From Salvelinus alpinus (taxonomy: Eukaryota > Chordata > Actinopteri > Salmoniformes > Salmonidae), in NCBI RefSeq assembly GCF_045679555.1, contig NC_092120.1, positions 6,877,074 through 6,941,073 on the forward strand: 64,000 nt of DNA, written 5' to 3'. The notes below the pieces were generated by a model, which saw only the letters and a program-made list of their open reading frames with translations, searched no databases and had not been told where the DNA came from. A program made the position numbers and the translations under genes. Positions 16,190-53,300 of this stretch are shown here, one piece after another. Numbering within the stretch: position 1 is the stretch's first letter; each line of letters starts with the position of its first letter.

Positions 16190-17248
16190 TGCATTGCTGC
16201 CTCCACAAGGGTTTCAGATTTCCTTCCTGGTCTCTTATTAATGGGAAACATCATTCAGTAACACTTACTGTAAAGTATGCCGTTATTAGGCAATGTAACT
16301 TCATATAACCATTTATGACCCTTTCTAATGCCTTATTTAAAAGTATTATATGTTATGCAGGTTTTAAATAGTGTTACCTGTCATTCTAATGCAATTTAAC
16401 ATGAATTAGCAGTCAGTTTTGGTGATCTTTTGGAAGACTTTATTGATAAACATCAGTGCTTTCCTTTGTAAACATAAACACGTTTGGAATACAGTATATT
16501 AGTTGGTGACAAAATATATTTTTTTCAAATGAGTAAAGTGTTACAGTACATTTCATCATATTGTGTTATGGGTGCAAGTAACTGCAAAAACATTCTTCAA
16601 ACAACCCTTGTTAGGTTGAACAATGCATTTAGTACAGTGTGAATTCCACAAATGCCAGTCGACCAAAAAGTGATGTGCTATTTCTCCTGAATGTAAATAG
16701 AATTGTGATGCATTTTGCTACATTGTCAACCATGTATGCAGTTTCATAGCCTCCTTCCAGCATTTCTAACATAAGCCTACAGTGTCAGAGTGTTGTATTT
16801 TTGCCATTAATAAGTACACCTTTCCTCTGTGTCTAATTACAAAGGTTGCTAAAGAACATTGTAAGCGCTATGTAGATTACAGTGTAGTGGTGTAACTGGG
16901 AATGCAAAAAAGTCCAGTCAGGCCAATAAGCTCAGGTTCATCCTACAGCACCATATTGCATGTCACTGCTGCCACAGGTTGGTTCTCTTGGGCCCTGCCC
17001 AGAAACAACTACCCCTGCTAGGTGCAGGTGTAAATCTGAAAGAATTGGATAGGTGCTGTTGCTGCACCTTCCCACCTAATGTAATTTTCACCATATTGCT
17101 TAGACCTAGCCAATCCTTTCACAACTACACAAATGCCTAGAGGGCTAGGGGATGTTTCTGGACAGGGCCTAGGTTACTGTCTTGTCCTTCGGCTGCATCA
17201 ACCTGGTCACTGAAGCAGCATAATGGTGACCCTGTCATTTCATCCTGG
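16190..17248. other. Stretch between hint3 and the ABRA-like gene
   Basis: No coding exon. GTAACACTTACTG near 16258 and GTAAAGTGTTACAGTAC near 16536 are inverted and may mark a degraded MITE. A reverse-strand AATAAA (plus-strand TTTATT at 16439-16444) is a candidate polyadenylation signal for the minus-strand ABRA-like gene. Confidence 0.45.
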
Positions 17249-17764
17249 TCACTGTAGCAGTGTGATGAGGACCTGGTCATCCTGCCCCTGCCACAGCATC
17301 TCCCCTTCAAAGCTGACCAGGCCTTGTTTTCTGGCCCTCAGCAGGATCCCCACCACCTTGTTGGAGATGTTCACATAGTGCTCAAACAGCTTCCCAAACT
17401 CCACCGTCACCACAGGTCTCTCCTCACTGCCTCCGTCCCCACCGCCACGGCTCTCCCCGATGTCCCTGATCACCTGGCAGAGCTCCTCCACCTCCCGGCT
17501 GATGTGGACGTGGGCGTCCCGGCCCCTCTGCTCTGTCAACGAACCCTCTAGGGGCCTCCCGTAGCCATCCTGGTCCCGTTGGAGCCTCTGCTGCTGGGCA
17601 GTCACATTCACCATAGCCCCCCGGTCGTTACTGAAGGGGTTGTGTTTCTGGTACTCCTGGTGCTTGTTGGACCATCTCTGCCAGTTCTCCTTTAACCCTT
17701 TCACTGACGTCACACACACTGTCCTGTCATCGTTAAACTCGACAGGTGCATCGTTGTTCTCCAT
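17249..17764 (-). CDS. ABRA-like Costars-domain protein (single exon, 171 aa)
   Basis: The intact 171-residue frame resembles the C-terminal half of actin-binding Rho-activating protein (ABRA/STARS). Residues 19-46 (VTSVKGLKENWQRW...HNPFS) match the segment after which ABRA shows a DEGYGRP-type motif, here DGYGRP at 66-71. Residues 89-171 form a Costars domain (VTVEFGKLFEHYV, NKVVGILLRARKQGLV, FEGEMLWQGQDDQVLITLL). ABRA proteins bind actin and promote Rho/MRTF-SRF signalling in muscle; that role is family knowledge, not shown here. Human ABRA is about 381 aa, so the long N-terminus is absent. The residues before Trp 28 are acidic and unlike ABRA. The gene is convergent with hint3 and divergent from trmt11. 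It may be a short fish paralogue or a gene with an unseen 5' exon. Confidence 0.85.
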   Translation of the reverse strand: MENNDAPVEFNDDRTVCVTSVKGLKENWQRWSNKHQEYQKHNPFSNDRGAMVNVTAQQQRLQRDQDGYGRPLEGSLTEQRGRDAHVHISREVEELCQVIRDIGESRGGGDGGSEERPVVTVEFGKLFEHYVNISNKVVGILLRARKQGLVSFEGEMLWQGQDDQVLITLLQ

Positions 17765-17920
17765 GGTGGTGTTTCAGATGTCTTGTACGTATTAAGTGGT
17801 TTGTCCACTTTTAGGCATAGTTCATTTTCTGTGGGTGTAATAAAAGTTTCAATGAACAACTGTTGAGAGCACAATTACATGTCTGTATGGTAGCCTAGGC
17901 CTATTTCTAATTTATATATA

Positions 17921-18450
17921 CAGTACCAGTCAAAAGTTTGGACACACCTACTAATTTCACGTTTTTTCTTTATTTTTAAATGTTCTACATTGTAGAAAAA
18001 TAGTGAAGACATCAACACTATGAAATAACACATGGAATTATGTACTAACCAAAAAAGTGTTAAACAAATCAAAATATATGTTATATTTGAGATTCTTCAA
18101 AGTAGCCACCCTTTGCCTTGATGACAACTTTGCACACTCTTGACATTCTCTCAACCAGCTTCATGAGGTAGTCACCTGGAATGCATTTCAATTAACAGGT
18201 GTGCATTGTTAAAAGGTAATTTGTGGAATTTCTTTCCTTCTTAATGTGTTGAGCCAATCAGTTGTGTTGTGACAAGGTAGTGGTTGTATACAGAAGATAG
18301 CCCTATGTGGTAAAAGACCAATTCCATATTATGGCAAGAACAGCTCAAATAAGCAAAGAGAAACGACAGTCCATCATTACTTTAAGACATGAAGGTCAGT
18401 TAGTGCGGAACATTTGAAGAACTCTGAAAGAACGCTCAAAGTTCTTCACA
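17921..18450 (+). mobile_element. Tc1-like transposon, left half only
   Basis: It starts with CAGTACCAGTCAAAAGTTTG right after a TA (17919-17920) and continues through the non-coding leader to a start-like MARTAQISKEKRQSIITL region, then breaks off near 18450. No right inverted repeat follows. The same family is present nearly full length at 39034-40454. It is a truncated, inactive copy. Confidence 0.8.
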
Positions 18451-19388
18451 TATTTTTTTAATAGAATTAAGCATAGTGATTATGGCTCTAGATTGCAGGA
18501 AAAAGCTGCTTCAGATGTTTGAAAAATGCTACATTTGCCCATTTCAGGAAGGGGACCACCCCCCTGCCATCCTCACATACTTTGTGCCCCCTCAGATTGT
18601 TAGGGTACATGATGCCCCTGTTCCAGATTGATTTAAAAATTAAAAACATTGAATTTATCTCGCACAAATAAATGTCACATTACAAGAAATATAGGAATGC
18701 AAGGTGAGCACACATCTGTAAACTGAAAGTGACATACATACGGTAAGGTGACAAGTGTCACTGCTACAATGTCAAAATCGATGTATTGCTTATTCCGAGA
18801 TTTTATTCTTCTGTCCGTGTCGACCCGTTGTGAATAGCTGACATTGGTCCTGATATTTGATTTTAGGTACCTTACACTTCTTGTCACGAACACTGACATA
18901 GCCTGAGGAACGTGTGTCTGTTAGCAACATTGTATCCATGCTATGGAACTTTACATTAGGACAGTGCTGAATCGGATTATTTTTCTACCCGCAGTGAAAA
19001 ACACTGATCGGCATCCAAAGTAGCCAATGACAATGTGGTGATGACGCAGATAGCTAAATGTTGGTGTCACGTGCCCTGTCAATGAGCAATGTTCTGAAGT
19101 AAAGCTGCTTAACTTTGGGATATGTTTAGTTGGAGCTCTCTCTACAGTAAAATGATTCACCCTAATTTATGAAGCAGTTATGTAGCAGCTATACAGAATA
19201 ATAAGCACACTTATTTGGACGTTAATGACAAAACTGAAACATACTCATTTTAATTTTGCGTTTCCAAAATACATGCATTTAATGCACATTCATTGCTGGT
19301 AAAGTGGTATTTATTTTGAAACTGACAGGAACCACTATTCGCGGGGACGCGGTTCCTAGCCGGATGTATTTTGCGTGGGAACTCGAAC
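18451..19388. other. Upstream region of trmt11
   Basis: No exon or known repeat. The last 70 bases before the ATG are CpG-containing and there is a CCAAT motif near 19022. This may include the trmt11 promoter, but no TATA or start site can be fixed by eye. Confidence 0.4.
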
Positions 19389-44809
<25,421 letters not shown>

Positions 44810-45167
44810 TGTAAGGATCACAGGATGGCCCAATTCCAAATGGACCTCTAAGCCAGTATGCAATTGTGGAGAGGATTTGACCGGTGCAATCGATATGGTA
44901 ATAACTCCACCTTGCTGTTTGATAGGCTAGGTGAAAGTTTCACCATATTGCATATACAAATCGAATCCTCAGAGATCTGCACAAGAGCATTAGGTGAAGG
45001 TTCTAGGGGTCCATTTAGGATTGGGCCGACACCTGCCTATGGTTTACAATGGACTCCATGGGGACATAGGGCTCCCTGTTTTAAATGTCTCATTTTCTAT
45101 TCAAATATGTTTTTTATTGTTTGATGTTTATTGCCCTTTGCGTAATAATGAGTGTGAATTGTGAACG

Positions 45168-45173
45168 AATAAA
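45168..45173 (+). other. Candidate polyadenylation signal of trmt11
   Basis: AATAAA about 360 bp after the trmt11 stop codon; 44810-45167 is the likely 3' untranslated region. Confidence 0.6.
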
Positions 45174-45189
45174 CACCATTTTAAAATAT

Positions 45190-46451
45190 GTATTTATTTA
45201 TTTATTGGATACAGGAGATTTAAGGGCTCTCAATGTTCTACATCTTTCTGTGTTTTGTCTTGTCCCAGCAAGCACATTATCAGACTTGATTCAAGAGGGA
45301 CCTAAGTGTCTAGAGAACTGTTAAAGGGCTTTACTTTCAGGCAGCTGTATCCATGTACCAGAGGGCATTTAGATAACAGTTTGACAGTATCCCTGCAAGA
45401 TTCCAGACGAGACGAGGGACAAACTTGTTTCTCACAAGTCGTTTCTCAAGCTTTTATATCCGGACATTTTAAAGAAACTAACGGTTCCTTATTGTAAAGA
45501 CACAGAATAAGTTTCTGAAGTGCCAGCCATGGTTGGTTTGTTGTTTTGCCATCATTGGCAGAATCTGGGACATACTCAACTGTGTGTTCTTTCAGTGAAG
45601 GTGTTGTTTATCTAATGTTGGCTCTGAGAAGTGATGCCATCATCTTGGCCACCCTGCATGGTCCAAGCCTTGGGGGTGTTGTGTGAAGTGATGTCTGTGT
45701 GACTGAAGGAATTACTTTTGTGGAGGGGGCCTGGTATTTGTGGGGGGCAGTGAGGACGGTGGGTATGTCTTAAATGGCACACACTTTCCTATACTGTTTA
45801 GTGCTCTACATTTGACCAGAGCCCTATGAGCGTTTTATATAGGAAATAGGATGCCATTTGGGACGCAGCCTGTATCATACCAGTCTACCTTTGACAATAT
45901 GGATAGAGTGAGAAGCATCCTAACTGTCTGTAGTTTCTGTCAGAAATCTAGACTCTGTCACCGCTGAATCAGTGAGGAATAACTTTAGATTAGGTTAATT
46001 TTACTTAGCCACAGCGATCAGGCTGGTTCCAACTGGCTAAATGTTACCTGCTAATTTGTCAAATCTGATTGACCTCTTTCAAAGGGTTAAGCAACCATCA
46101 TAACATAATACAAAGTTATTACAGAGTTTTTATGGTCATTAAAAGTAATGGAATTTTATAATGGTGTTTCCTAAGCCTAGAAAAGTCATGGAAATGTATT
46201 TCATAATTTGTTAATAAAATGTATTTAGGCACAGTTTTTACATATTTTATCATTCCCCCCAAAAATCTGCATATCGCCAAGATCGGAATGTGAATCAAAA
46301 TAATTTTGTGAATCTCGAACAGTAATTTTAGGAAAAAAATATTAGTTTCCTTTCTTTTGGATTATTTGGCTTCAAAACTAGTTTTGTAGATACTTCCAGT
46401 TGATTTGGGCATCCAGTGTATAGGACATTGCAACTCAATAGATGCTTGTCA
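45190..46451. other. Intergenic stretch downstream of trmt11
   Basis: No gene seen. A palindromic MITE fragment of the family at 9848-9930 lies at 45770-45868 (TAAATGGCACACACTTTCCT ... AGGAAATAGGATGCCATTTG). Confidence 0.55.
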
Positions 46452-46640
46452 GCAGGGGCGGACTGGGACCAGAAATCGTCCCTGGCGTTTGTAAAACATC
46501 AGCAATTTTTTTCCCATGAGGCCCCCAAACCGGCCCGTTTTGTTCCCATGAGGCCCCCATTATTAGTCCAGATAATTATAATTTTTTTTCACAAAAGAAA
46601 CAACTAGTTAGGCAGGCCAACTAGGCTAAACATGGACCAG
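46452..46640. mobile_element. hAT-like element, left-end fragment
   Basis: CAGGGGCGGACTGGGACCAG is a common terminus of fish hAT elements. A CCCATGAGGCCCCCA unit is repeated at 46513 and 46547. The right end was not found. Confidence 0.45.
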
Positions 46641-46859
46641 CCCTTCTAGCAGATAACTAGTCAGCCTGCAAAGTAAACACTTCTAAGGTAGCTAAGATAA
46701 ATATGAGTAAACTACAAAAGGTACTTTCCTGAAGAAAAGTTGTGGACTTGCATCTGCTGAATAAAAAAATGTGTAGCCTACCATAGCCATTTGCTCTTTG
46801 ATATATTAAATCAGTGAATTATTTCCAAAGGCATAAAATGTATTTTATATGTTATACAT

Positions 46860-47056
46860 CAAGGGTGGTCAACCATCCTCCAGGAGAGCTAGTGGGTGTG
46901 CAGGCTTTTATTACAGTCCCCATTTAACAAACCACATTTTGGAAATTAGCTGCTCAGCCGAGCCTTGATAACCTGGCTCTGATGTGATTGAACAGGGCTT
47001 GATCAAATGCCTGCACACCCAGTATCTCTACAAACTGAGGGTTGACCACGTGTTTT
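46860..47056. mobile_element. MITE with GTGGTCAACC inverted ends
   Basis: GGTGGTCAACCATCCTCCAG (left) and GAGGGTTGACCACG (right) are inverted. GGGTGTGCAGGCTTTTATT and AAATGCCTGCACACCC form inner arms. About 195 bp, non-coding. Confidence 0.65.
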
Positions 47057-47269
47057 TTGCAATTGCCTATCTGGTATTTTACTTTGGGGGGCTAAGTGCC
47101 TTGCACAACTACAGGAGATTGTAAATGGGATCAGAGAGCAGCCTGCCAGTGTCAGTACCACATTACACTTACTTTTTTTCTACATTATGTACATAGAGAC
47201 ACCGCTAATGGTTGGTAATGGAAGTTTGGTTTTAAAGTCTTGAAATTCCATGTGTCAAAATGTGTATGA

Positions 47270-47412
47270 ACCACAGGAGGCTTATAATAATGACCGGAAC
47301 GGCTCAAATGGAAAGGCATCAAACATGTAAACAATGTATTTGATACCATTCCACGGATTCCGCTCCAGCCATTACCACGAGCCTGTCACCCCAATTGAGG
47401 TTCCTCCTGGGT
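47270..47412. mobile_element. Palindromic MITE, same family as 29736-30134
   Basis: It has GACCGGAACGGCTCAAATGG and the matching inverse around CCGCTCCAGCCATTACCACG, with ends CACAGGAGGCTTATAATAAT and CCCCAATTGAGGTTCCTCCT. It is the reverse orientation of the copy in trmt11 intron 11 and has no insertion. Confidence 0.7.
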
Positions 47413-49007
47413 ATGAACCCTGTTATTACTATACCATAAATCAATCAGGGATCTTATTTTGAACGGGCTGGGTTGGCACCTTCCTGTAATAAAGATGTAA
47501 TACTACTACCCTGTCTGTTGGTGAACTGTGACCTTTGAACTGAGATGAATAAACCCATGACCTGAGAGGCTAAGCTCTCTCTCAGTGCTGGTGGTAAGAT
47601 GGAGGCCAAGTGTCTAGGGCTTGTTAGGGGGGTAGGGGATAGGTTTTGTTTCTGGACAGGGCCTGTCAGCATGTTGTGCTAAAATACCATTACTCTGGAG
47701 CCCTGAGAGTGGCATTTTGAGGGCAGCATCAGTCCACTGACCAACCTCTAGTCCAGTAGGACACCTGTTGTTAATCTGTTTCCAAGGTGATATGGTTATG
47801 CTTGTTTATTTTATCTTTTTTTAATGATGTGTTGATTTGCACTAATGGTTGTAGAATGGTTCTGAGTATGATGCCTGTCAACCCAGTAAAAGACACACAC
47901 ATTTACTCGAGCTATGAACCCAATGAGATATGATTTCTAGTTCCTGAGCAGATTAAATGCCATCTGTATTGAGGTCACTTGAAGACTTAGGAAAAGTCCT
48001 CAGATTGAAGTGTTTCTTTATCCTCTGTAAGGAAGGTAAGTGATAATAAACTGCAGTCAGTGAACTAATTTCCTGTGTTTTTAAATGAGGTGTGTTGTTT
48101 AAATAGGGTGCCCACGAACAGGCCTTTAAACTGATAAAGAGCAAAAACAATAACAGCAACAGGTCTCTATTTCACAGCAGGGCTACTTTGGATGGAAGGA
48201 GGAAGGTGATGAGCACTTATTTATGTGATATAGATGGTGGCAAAAAATACAGCCCTGGTTGGTGGGGTGGTTGGTTGGTTGGTATACCCAGACTAAAGAG
48301 GACTTGTTTAGATGAGTGAGGCACTCTCAGTCATGCAGCCCAGGCCCAGAGCAAATAACAGGGCGCCCCCACCTTTTACCCCACTGCAGTTAGTCAGCAG
48401 CTTTCTGTGTTTTCCGACCACAGTTTACTTGTGGCTGGGTCATTTTTCATCTCCAAAGCCTGCGTAGCAACCATTTATATACTTTACTCCTCAGCCTGTT
48501 TATCAACGGGGTTCATCTGCGCCCATAATTCCCCCCAATTTCCCCAGAGGAAAAAGGGCAAAAACATGATCACACGATCACCAGTTGCATCGTTTGTGGT
48601 GCATATCGTTTAGATTTCCCAACATGCCTTGGCCCATCAGGGGAAACTCTACCCTACCACACGACACACAGACCTCCCATCTTCCCTCTATCCCCCCAAA
48701 CTCCTCCTCACCCCTTCATCACGTGTAAACAAACAATTCCTATGAAGAAACAGAAGAGCTTTTCAGGCTTGTTATTTTTACTGGTCTCTCTATGGAGTGT
48801 TGCCACCACGTAGTGAGAAAAAGTTTTCTCAAACTTCCAGTGTGTGGCTGGAGACTATAATTAGGAGGGGGTTCCTTCTTTCTTTGGATGTGTGGTGTAC
48901 ACGCACACACACTCTCACTCTCTCTCACTTTCGCTCTCTCTAATGCTGTCCAGACACAAGTAGATACAGGGTTGTTCCACCTCAAAAAGCACAAGAAAGA
49001 GGATTTT
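47413..49007. other. Intergenic stretch, no gene seen
   Basis: It includes a GGTTGGTTGGTT run near 48263 and a CACACA/CTCTCT-rich stretch at 48900-48945. No exon or family repeat was recognised. Confidence 0.5.
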
Positions 49008-50366
49008 GACACCCACCATCTCAGATTGTTCTGAAATCGTTTCTGTTGTTAGACAGATTATCATTCCTGAAACATTATTTTGTTGAAATGTAATTTTTAA
49101 TTAAGCTAATTGATTGAACCCAAATTGGCCATTTTAATATATAGGGTTCATATAATATTCAATACATACAGTACCTAACATCTGATTTTGACCAGACCTT
49201 TTTCTAACAATGAGTTAGACATGAGGAATCCAAAGGAATGGTCAAAAATCACCCACGGACCCCCCAGAACCCACCCAAATCCCACCCCAACAACGGGTAT
49301 ATACTATCAGTTCTCTATGTTTGACAAGTAGTATGGTGCATGGAATCTTTTTTTCTTCATCCTATGTAATGTATTTTTGAATTTGTATTTATTGAGGATC
49401 CCCATTTTCAGTGAATTTGGTGATGTTTTGTTCCTCTGTTCAGAGAAATCAGTGATTGACGTTGTTGTCACGTTCTGACCTATGTTCTTTTGTTATTTCT
49501 TTGTTTTAGTATGGTCAGGGCGTGCGTTGGGTGGGTTATCTATGTTTGTGTTTCTATGTTGGGTTTTTCGTTTGGCCTGATATGGTTCTCAATCAGAGGC
49601 AGGTGTTAGTCATTGTCTCTGATTGGGAACCATATTTAGGTAGCCTGTTTTCTGTTGTGTTTTGTGGGTGGTTGTCTTCCGTGTCTGTGTGTTCCACACG
49701 GAACTGTTTCGGTTTTCAGTAGTTCACTTTATTGTTTTGTATCTCAGTGTTCAGTTTGTTCTATTAAAGATTCATCATGAACACTTACCACGCTGCGCTT
49801 TGGTCCTCCTCTCTTTCTCCAGACGAAGATCGGTACAGTTGTTGAGTTTATGTCCCATCCTACATCCTGATATTACTGAAAAATGTACCTAAGAACTTCA
49901 ATGACGGGAAAAAAACATCACCAAATTCACTGAGAATACATTACATAGGATGAAGAAACAATTCTCTGAGCCGCAGCTCCATGCTACCTGTCAAACAGAG
50001 AACTGATGCTATATTCTCATTGTTCGGGTGGGATTGACGTGGGGAGTCCATAGAGGGTTTTTGACCACTTCTTTGTCTTACTCATTGTTAGGAAAAAGTT
50101 TGGTCCAAATCTGATATAATTTTTCATTAGGGTGAACTATCCCTTTAAAAAATGGGGGGGAACAATACTCTGAGCTGCTCCTTAGTACTTGTAATTATTG
50201 AATATTATATGAATCCTATAAATTAAAATGGCCAATTTGGGTGCAATAAATTAGCTTAAATTCACAGAGATGAAATTATATTTAAGCATTCCAGAAATTG
50301 TATTTTGTTTATCTTATGTTTCTAACAACAGAAAATATTTCAGAACAATCTGAGATTGTGGGTGTC
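49008..50366. repeat. Large imperfect palindrome (foldback element)
   Basis: The left arm 49008-49430 and right arm 49910-50366 are inverted copies. Matching blocks include ACCCAAATTGGCCATTTTAA, TTCATATAATATTCAATA, CTAACAATGAGT, TTCTTCATCCTATGTAATGT and GTGAATTTGGTGATGTTTT, each present in reverse complement on the right. The right arm has about 65 extra bases around GGGATAGTTCACCCT-type sequence. A solo LTR lies in the loop. Confidence 0.9.
49466..49837 (+). mobile_element. Solo LTR (fossil), 372 bp
   Basis: It has TGTCACGTTC...CGGTACA termini and perfect 5-bp flanking repeats GTTGT (49461-49465 and 49838-49842). An ATTAAA signal lies near 49766 and there is no internal region. A relative in opposite orientation lies at 62216-62584 with the same length and internal stem. 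It is probably Ty3/Gypsy-type; the two are visibly diverged, so old. It sits in the loop of the large palindrome. Confidence 0.75.
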
Positions 50367-53300
50367 ATGGCTTGCAGAAATGACTTGGAACGACCCTGCA
50401 GTGGATTTTGTTGTTTCCTTTCTCTTAGACCAGAAGGGAATTTTGTGTCTTCACTCTTCTTGCATACAGTCATATCTTTGTTGTGCATATTGTCTATTGG
50501 GAATAGATGATTGTGTTGATTCATTGTCTGTACTGTCTGCCACTCTAAAATGTCCTCTAAAATGTGATCATTTGCAGGATGCTGAGGGATTGTCTATATA
50601 ACCTGAGGGAGATATTGTTGAAGTGGCAGGAAACACTTAAAGGTCAAAGGTACTACCATTACAAGTCACATACCCTGTGAGACCAGAAAGTCCATGTCCA
50701 TGCCATCATATCAGTCAAGGCATCTCCTCTGCATCCCTAGATCCTGGAGGCCTGACTGCTAGCCTGGGGGAGGGGTTGGAAGCTAGCCGCCCCTCCAGGC
50801 CCGCTGTTCCAGAACACTGCTTACTCCTGATTACTTTCTCCAGCGTGTGAAAGTGCCCTCTAAACTGCTGAGTCAGTCGAGGTAACCAGACCGCGATTAG
50901 CATCATTTGCCAGCAAGCAAGAGGAGGAGGAGGTAGAAAATGAGCAGTATCACCCCCCCAGAGATTTAGGGAGTCCAGGTCTAGGGAGAAGAAGACATTC
51001 ATCATGGTGATGTGTCTTACCAAGTCAGATAGACTGTCCCACATCTGTTTGTTGTTGACTGATGACATGTGTTGGGGGAGAGAGGTGTTTTATGCTGTAA
51101 CACAAGGCATCACGCACTCACAAACACACACACACACACACACACACACAATAACACTATATTGTTATCCGTGTGTATGTATTTGCATTGCGGATGTTGG
51201 AATGCGAATGAGTGTGGGTTTGATTGAGCATATGTGGTGCAGGTGCAGTACACTTGTCCCTAGCCAGAGGAGTTAGCAGCGCACACACACATGCAGGTTC
51301 CCCACACACCTCTAACTTCTGCCCCCAGGTCACCCCAATGCCCCTTCCACCCCACATTGACCTGGCCTCCCCTCCTCTACCCTCCACTCCTCTGGCAGTC
51401 AGCTGTGGAGCCACAAAAAAAGATTTGTAGAGCCACAAATCACTGCAGGAGACCATGGCTTGTTTTTATACAGCTGTGTGAAACTAAAACCACTGTAGGC
51501 TACTGCCTCAACATCAAGGACAGGCTACAGCTCTCAAACTATCTGTCTAACCTTTAAACAAGTAAAAGAGTGTATATTCTTTTAAAAATAAACCACTAGG
51601 TGACAGCCTTGAGTAAAGGATACACCAACCAACATGTCCTGCTGTATCGTGCCTCGCCCTGGATGGTGGATAGTCTAGATGAGTTGCTTTTGAAAAAAGG
51701 CAGATGACCATTGAACACACGCCATGCTGTTAAAGATACACCCCTGGACGTGGAGCAGGTCAGTGACCTGGAAGTACAAGAGGGCACTGACCGCCCTGTC
51801 ACCAAACTCACCCTCCACCCCCCCCCCCCCCCCCTTCCCTCAGTGCCTTTTATTAAGGATCCCAAATGGCACCCTATTTCCTTTATAGTGTACTAAATAA
51901 TCAGTTTGTTAACCTGGTTCAACATGAATAATATGTAATTACACAACTATTAAAAAGTGAATCACTGCCATTATACAACTGTGGCCCCTGAATATGAGAC
52001 TGTGGAAAGAGCCTTCAATGGCCCCTTTGCTCACCCTAGTAAAGACTGCATTCATGACTGTTTGGTCATTTGCATGCAGTGTGTTAATAGGGTCATCACT
52101 TTATTTGACAGGTTTCTACAGACAAAGTGTAATATACAGAGCAACTGGGAGAAGAACCAGAGTGAAGTGGAGGGTGAGCTCAGCTAGGGAGGGGGTTGGA
52201 GAGAGAGATAAGGATAGGGGGAGAGAAGGGAGAGAGTGATGTAGAAAGAGAGAGATTGAGAGAGAAAGAGACGGGAGCGAGAGCAATGAAGAGAGAGAAG
52301 GACTCAGAAAGAGGAAAAAGTGGGTAAACTTTCAGTTTGCTCCATGCTTCTCAGCTCCTGGTTTGTTAACAAGGCAAACCTCTGCCGGGCTCACAATGGC
52401 CCAGCCCTTGTATAATGACTCTGAGGTGCCAAGTGGGCAACCAGGGCGGCGGTGACACCATCCACAACACATTTCCTTTTCCAGTCCGTCAGGGGACTCA
52501 AGAAGAGAAGTGCTAATGTTTTTTAACAAAGCAAATTGGAATGTATACTATAGGCAGAGTCGCATTTCAGTCAGGGCTTCTTGTGTGTGGAATAAGTAGA
52601 TGTTTTCTTCAAATCAGAAAGCCTCTTCAGTCCTTATGCTTTATATCAAGATGGCAATGCACCGTGTTTGTTCAAATAGTTGGCGTGTGAGTTTGGTATG
52701 CAACAGTTGCAAGACTGAATCGGTTAAATGTTTTCGAAATAGATTTCATAACAGATATTGTGAGTATTATAGTCTTCAACCTTAAGGCTTCCCTTTGTTT
52801 TGTGAAAATAGGGCCTACAGGGGAAGGATTCTCTCTGATTGAAACAATAGAATCAATAGAATATATTAGAATATATTGATAGAATCAAATTAATCTATTA
52901 GAGTTCAGGCAACAGTACTTAAATTGCTTCTATCTTCAACTCCTGTCTGAACCATATGTACCTCCATCCCTGCCTACACGGTGTTTGCAGCTCTCACACT
53001 CATCTCACTCTGAGGACATATTACATCTTTCAGGATGAGATGTTCTGCCTCTTGTCTCTCCAGGAACTGGAGTGTTGCCTGTTAGGGTCGTTGGGTTTGA
53101 ATTTCGGCGATGCGCCTGAGTGCGCGTGGGGAGGGTGTGATTGGGGTGTGAGGGTGTGTGTATGGAGAGGGAAGTTGGGGGCGGGGGGGCTCTCACGGCT
53201 GCCTTGATCACTGGAATGTGTTTTCCATGGGGGTCTACATTAGCAGGGTCCAGGAAATAAGCATGGTGCTGAAATGTTGTTTTCTCTGCCTGCCTGGGAC

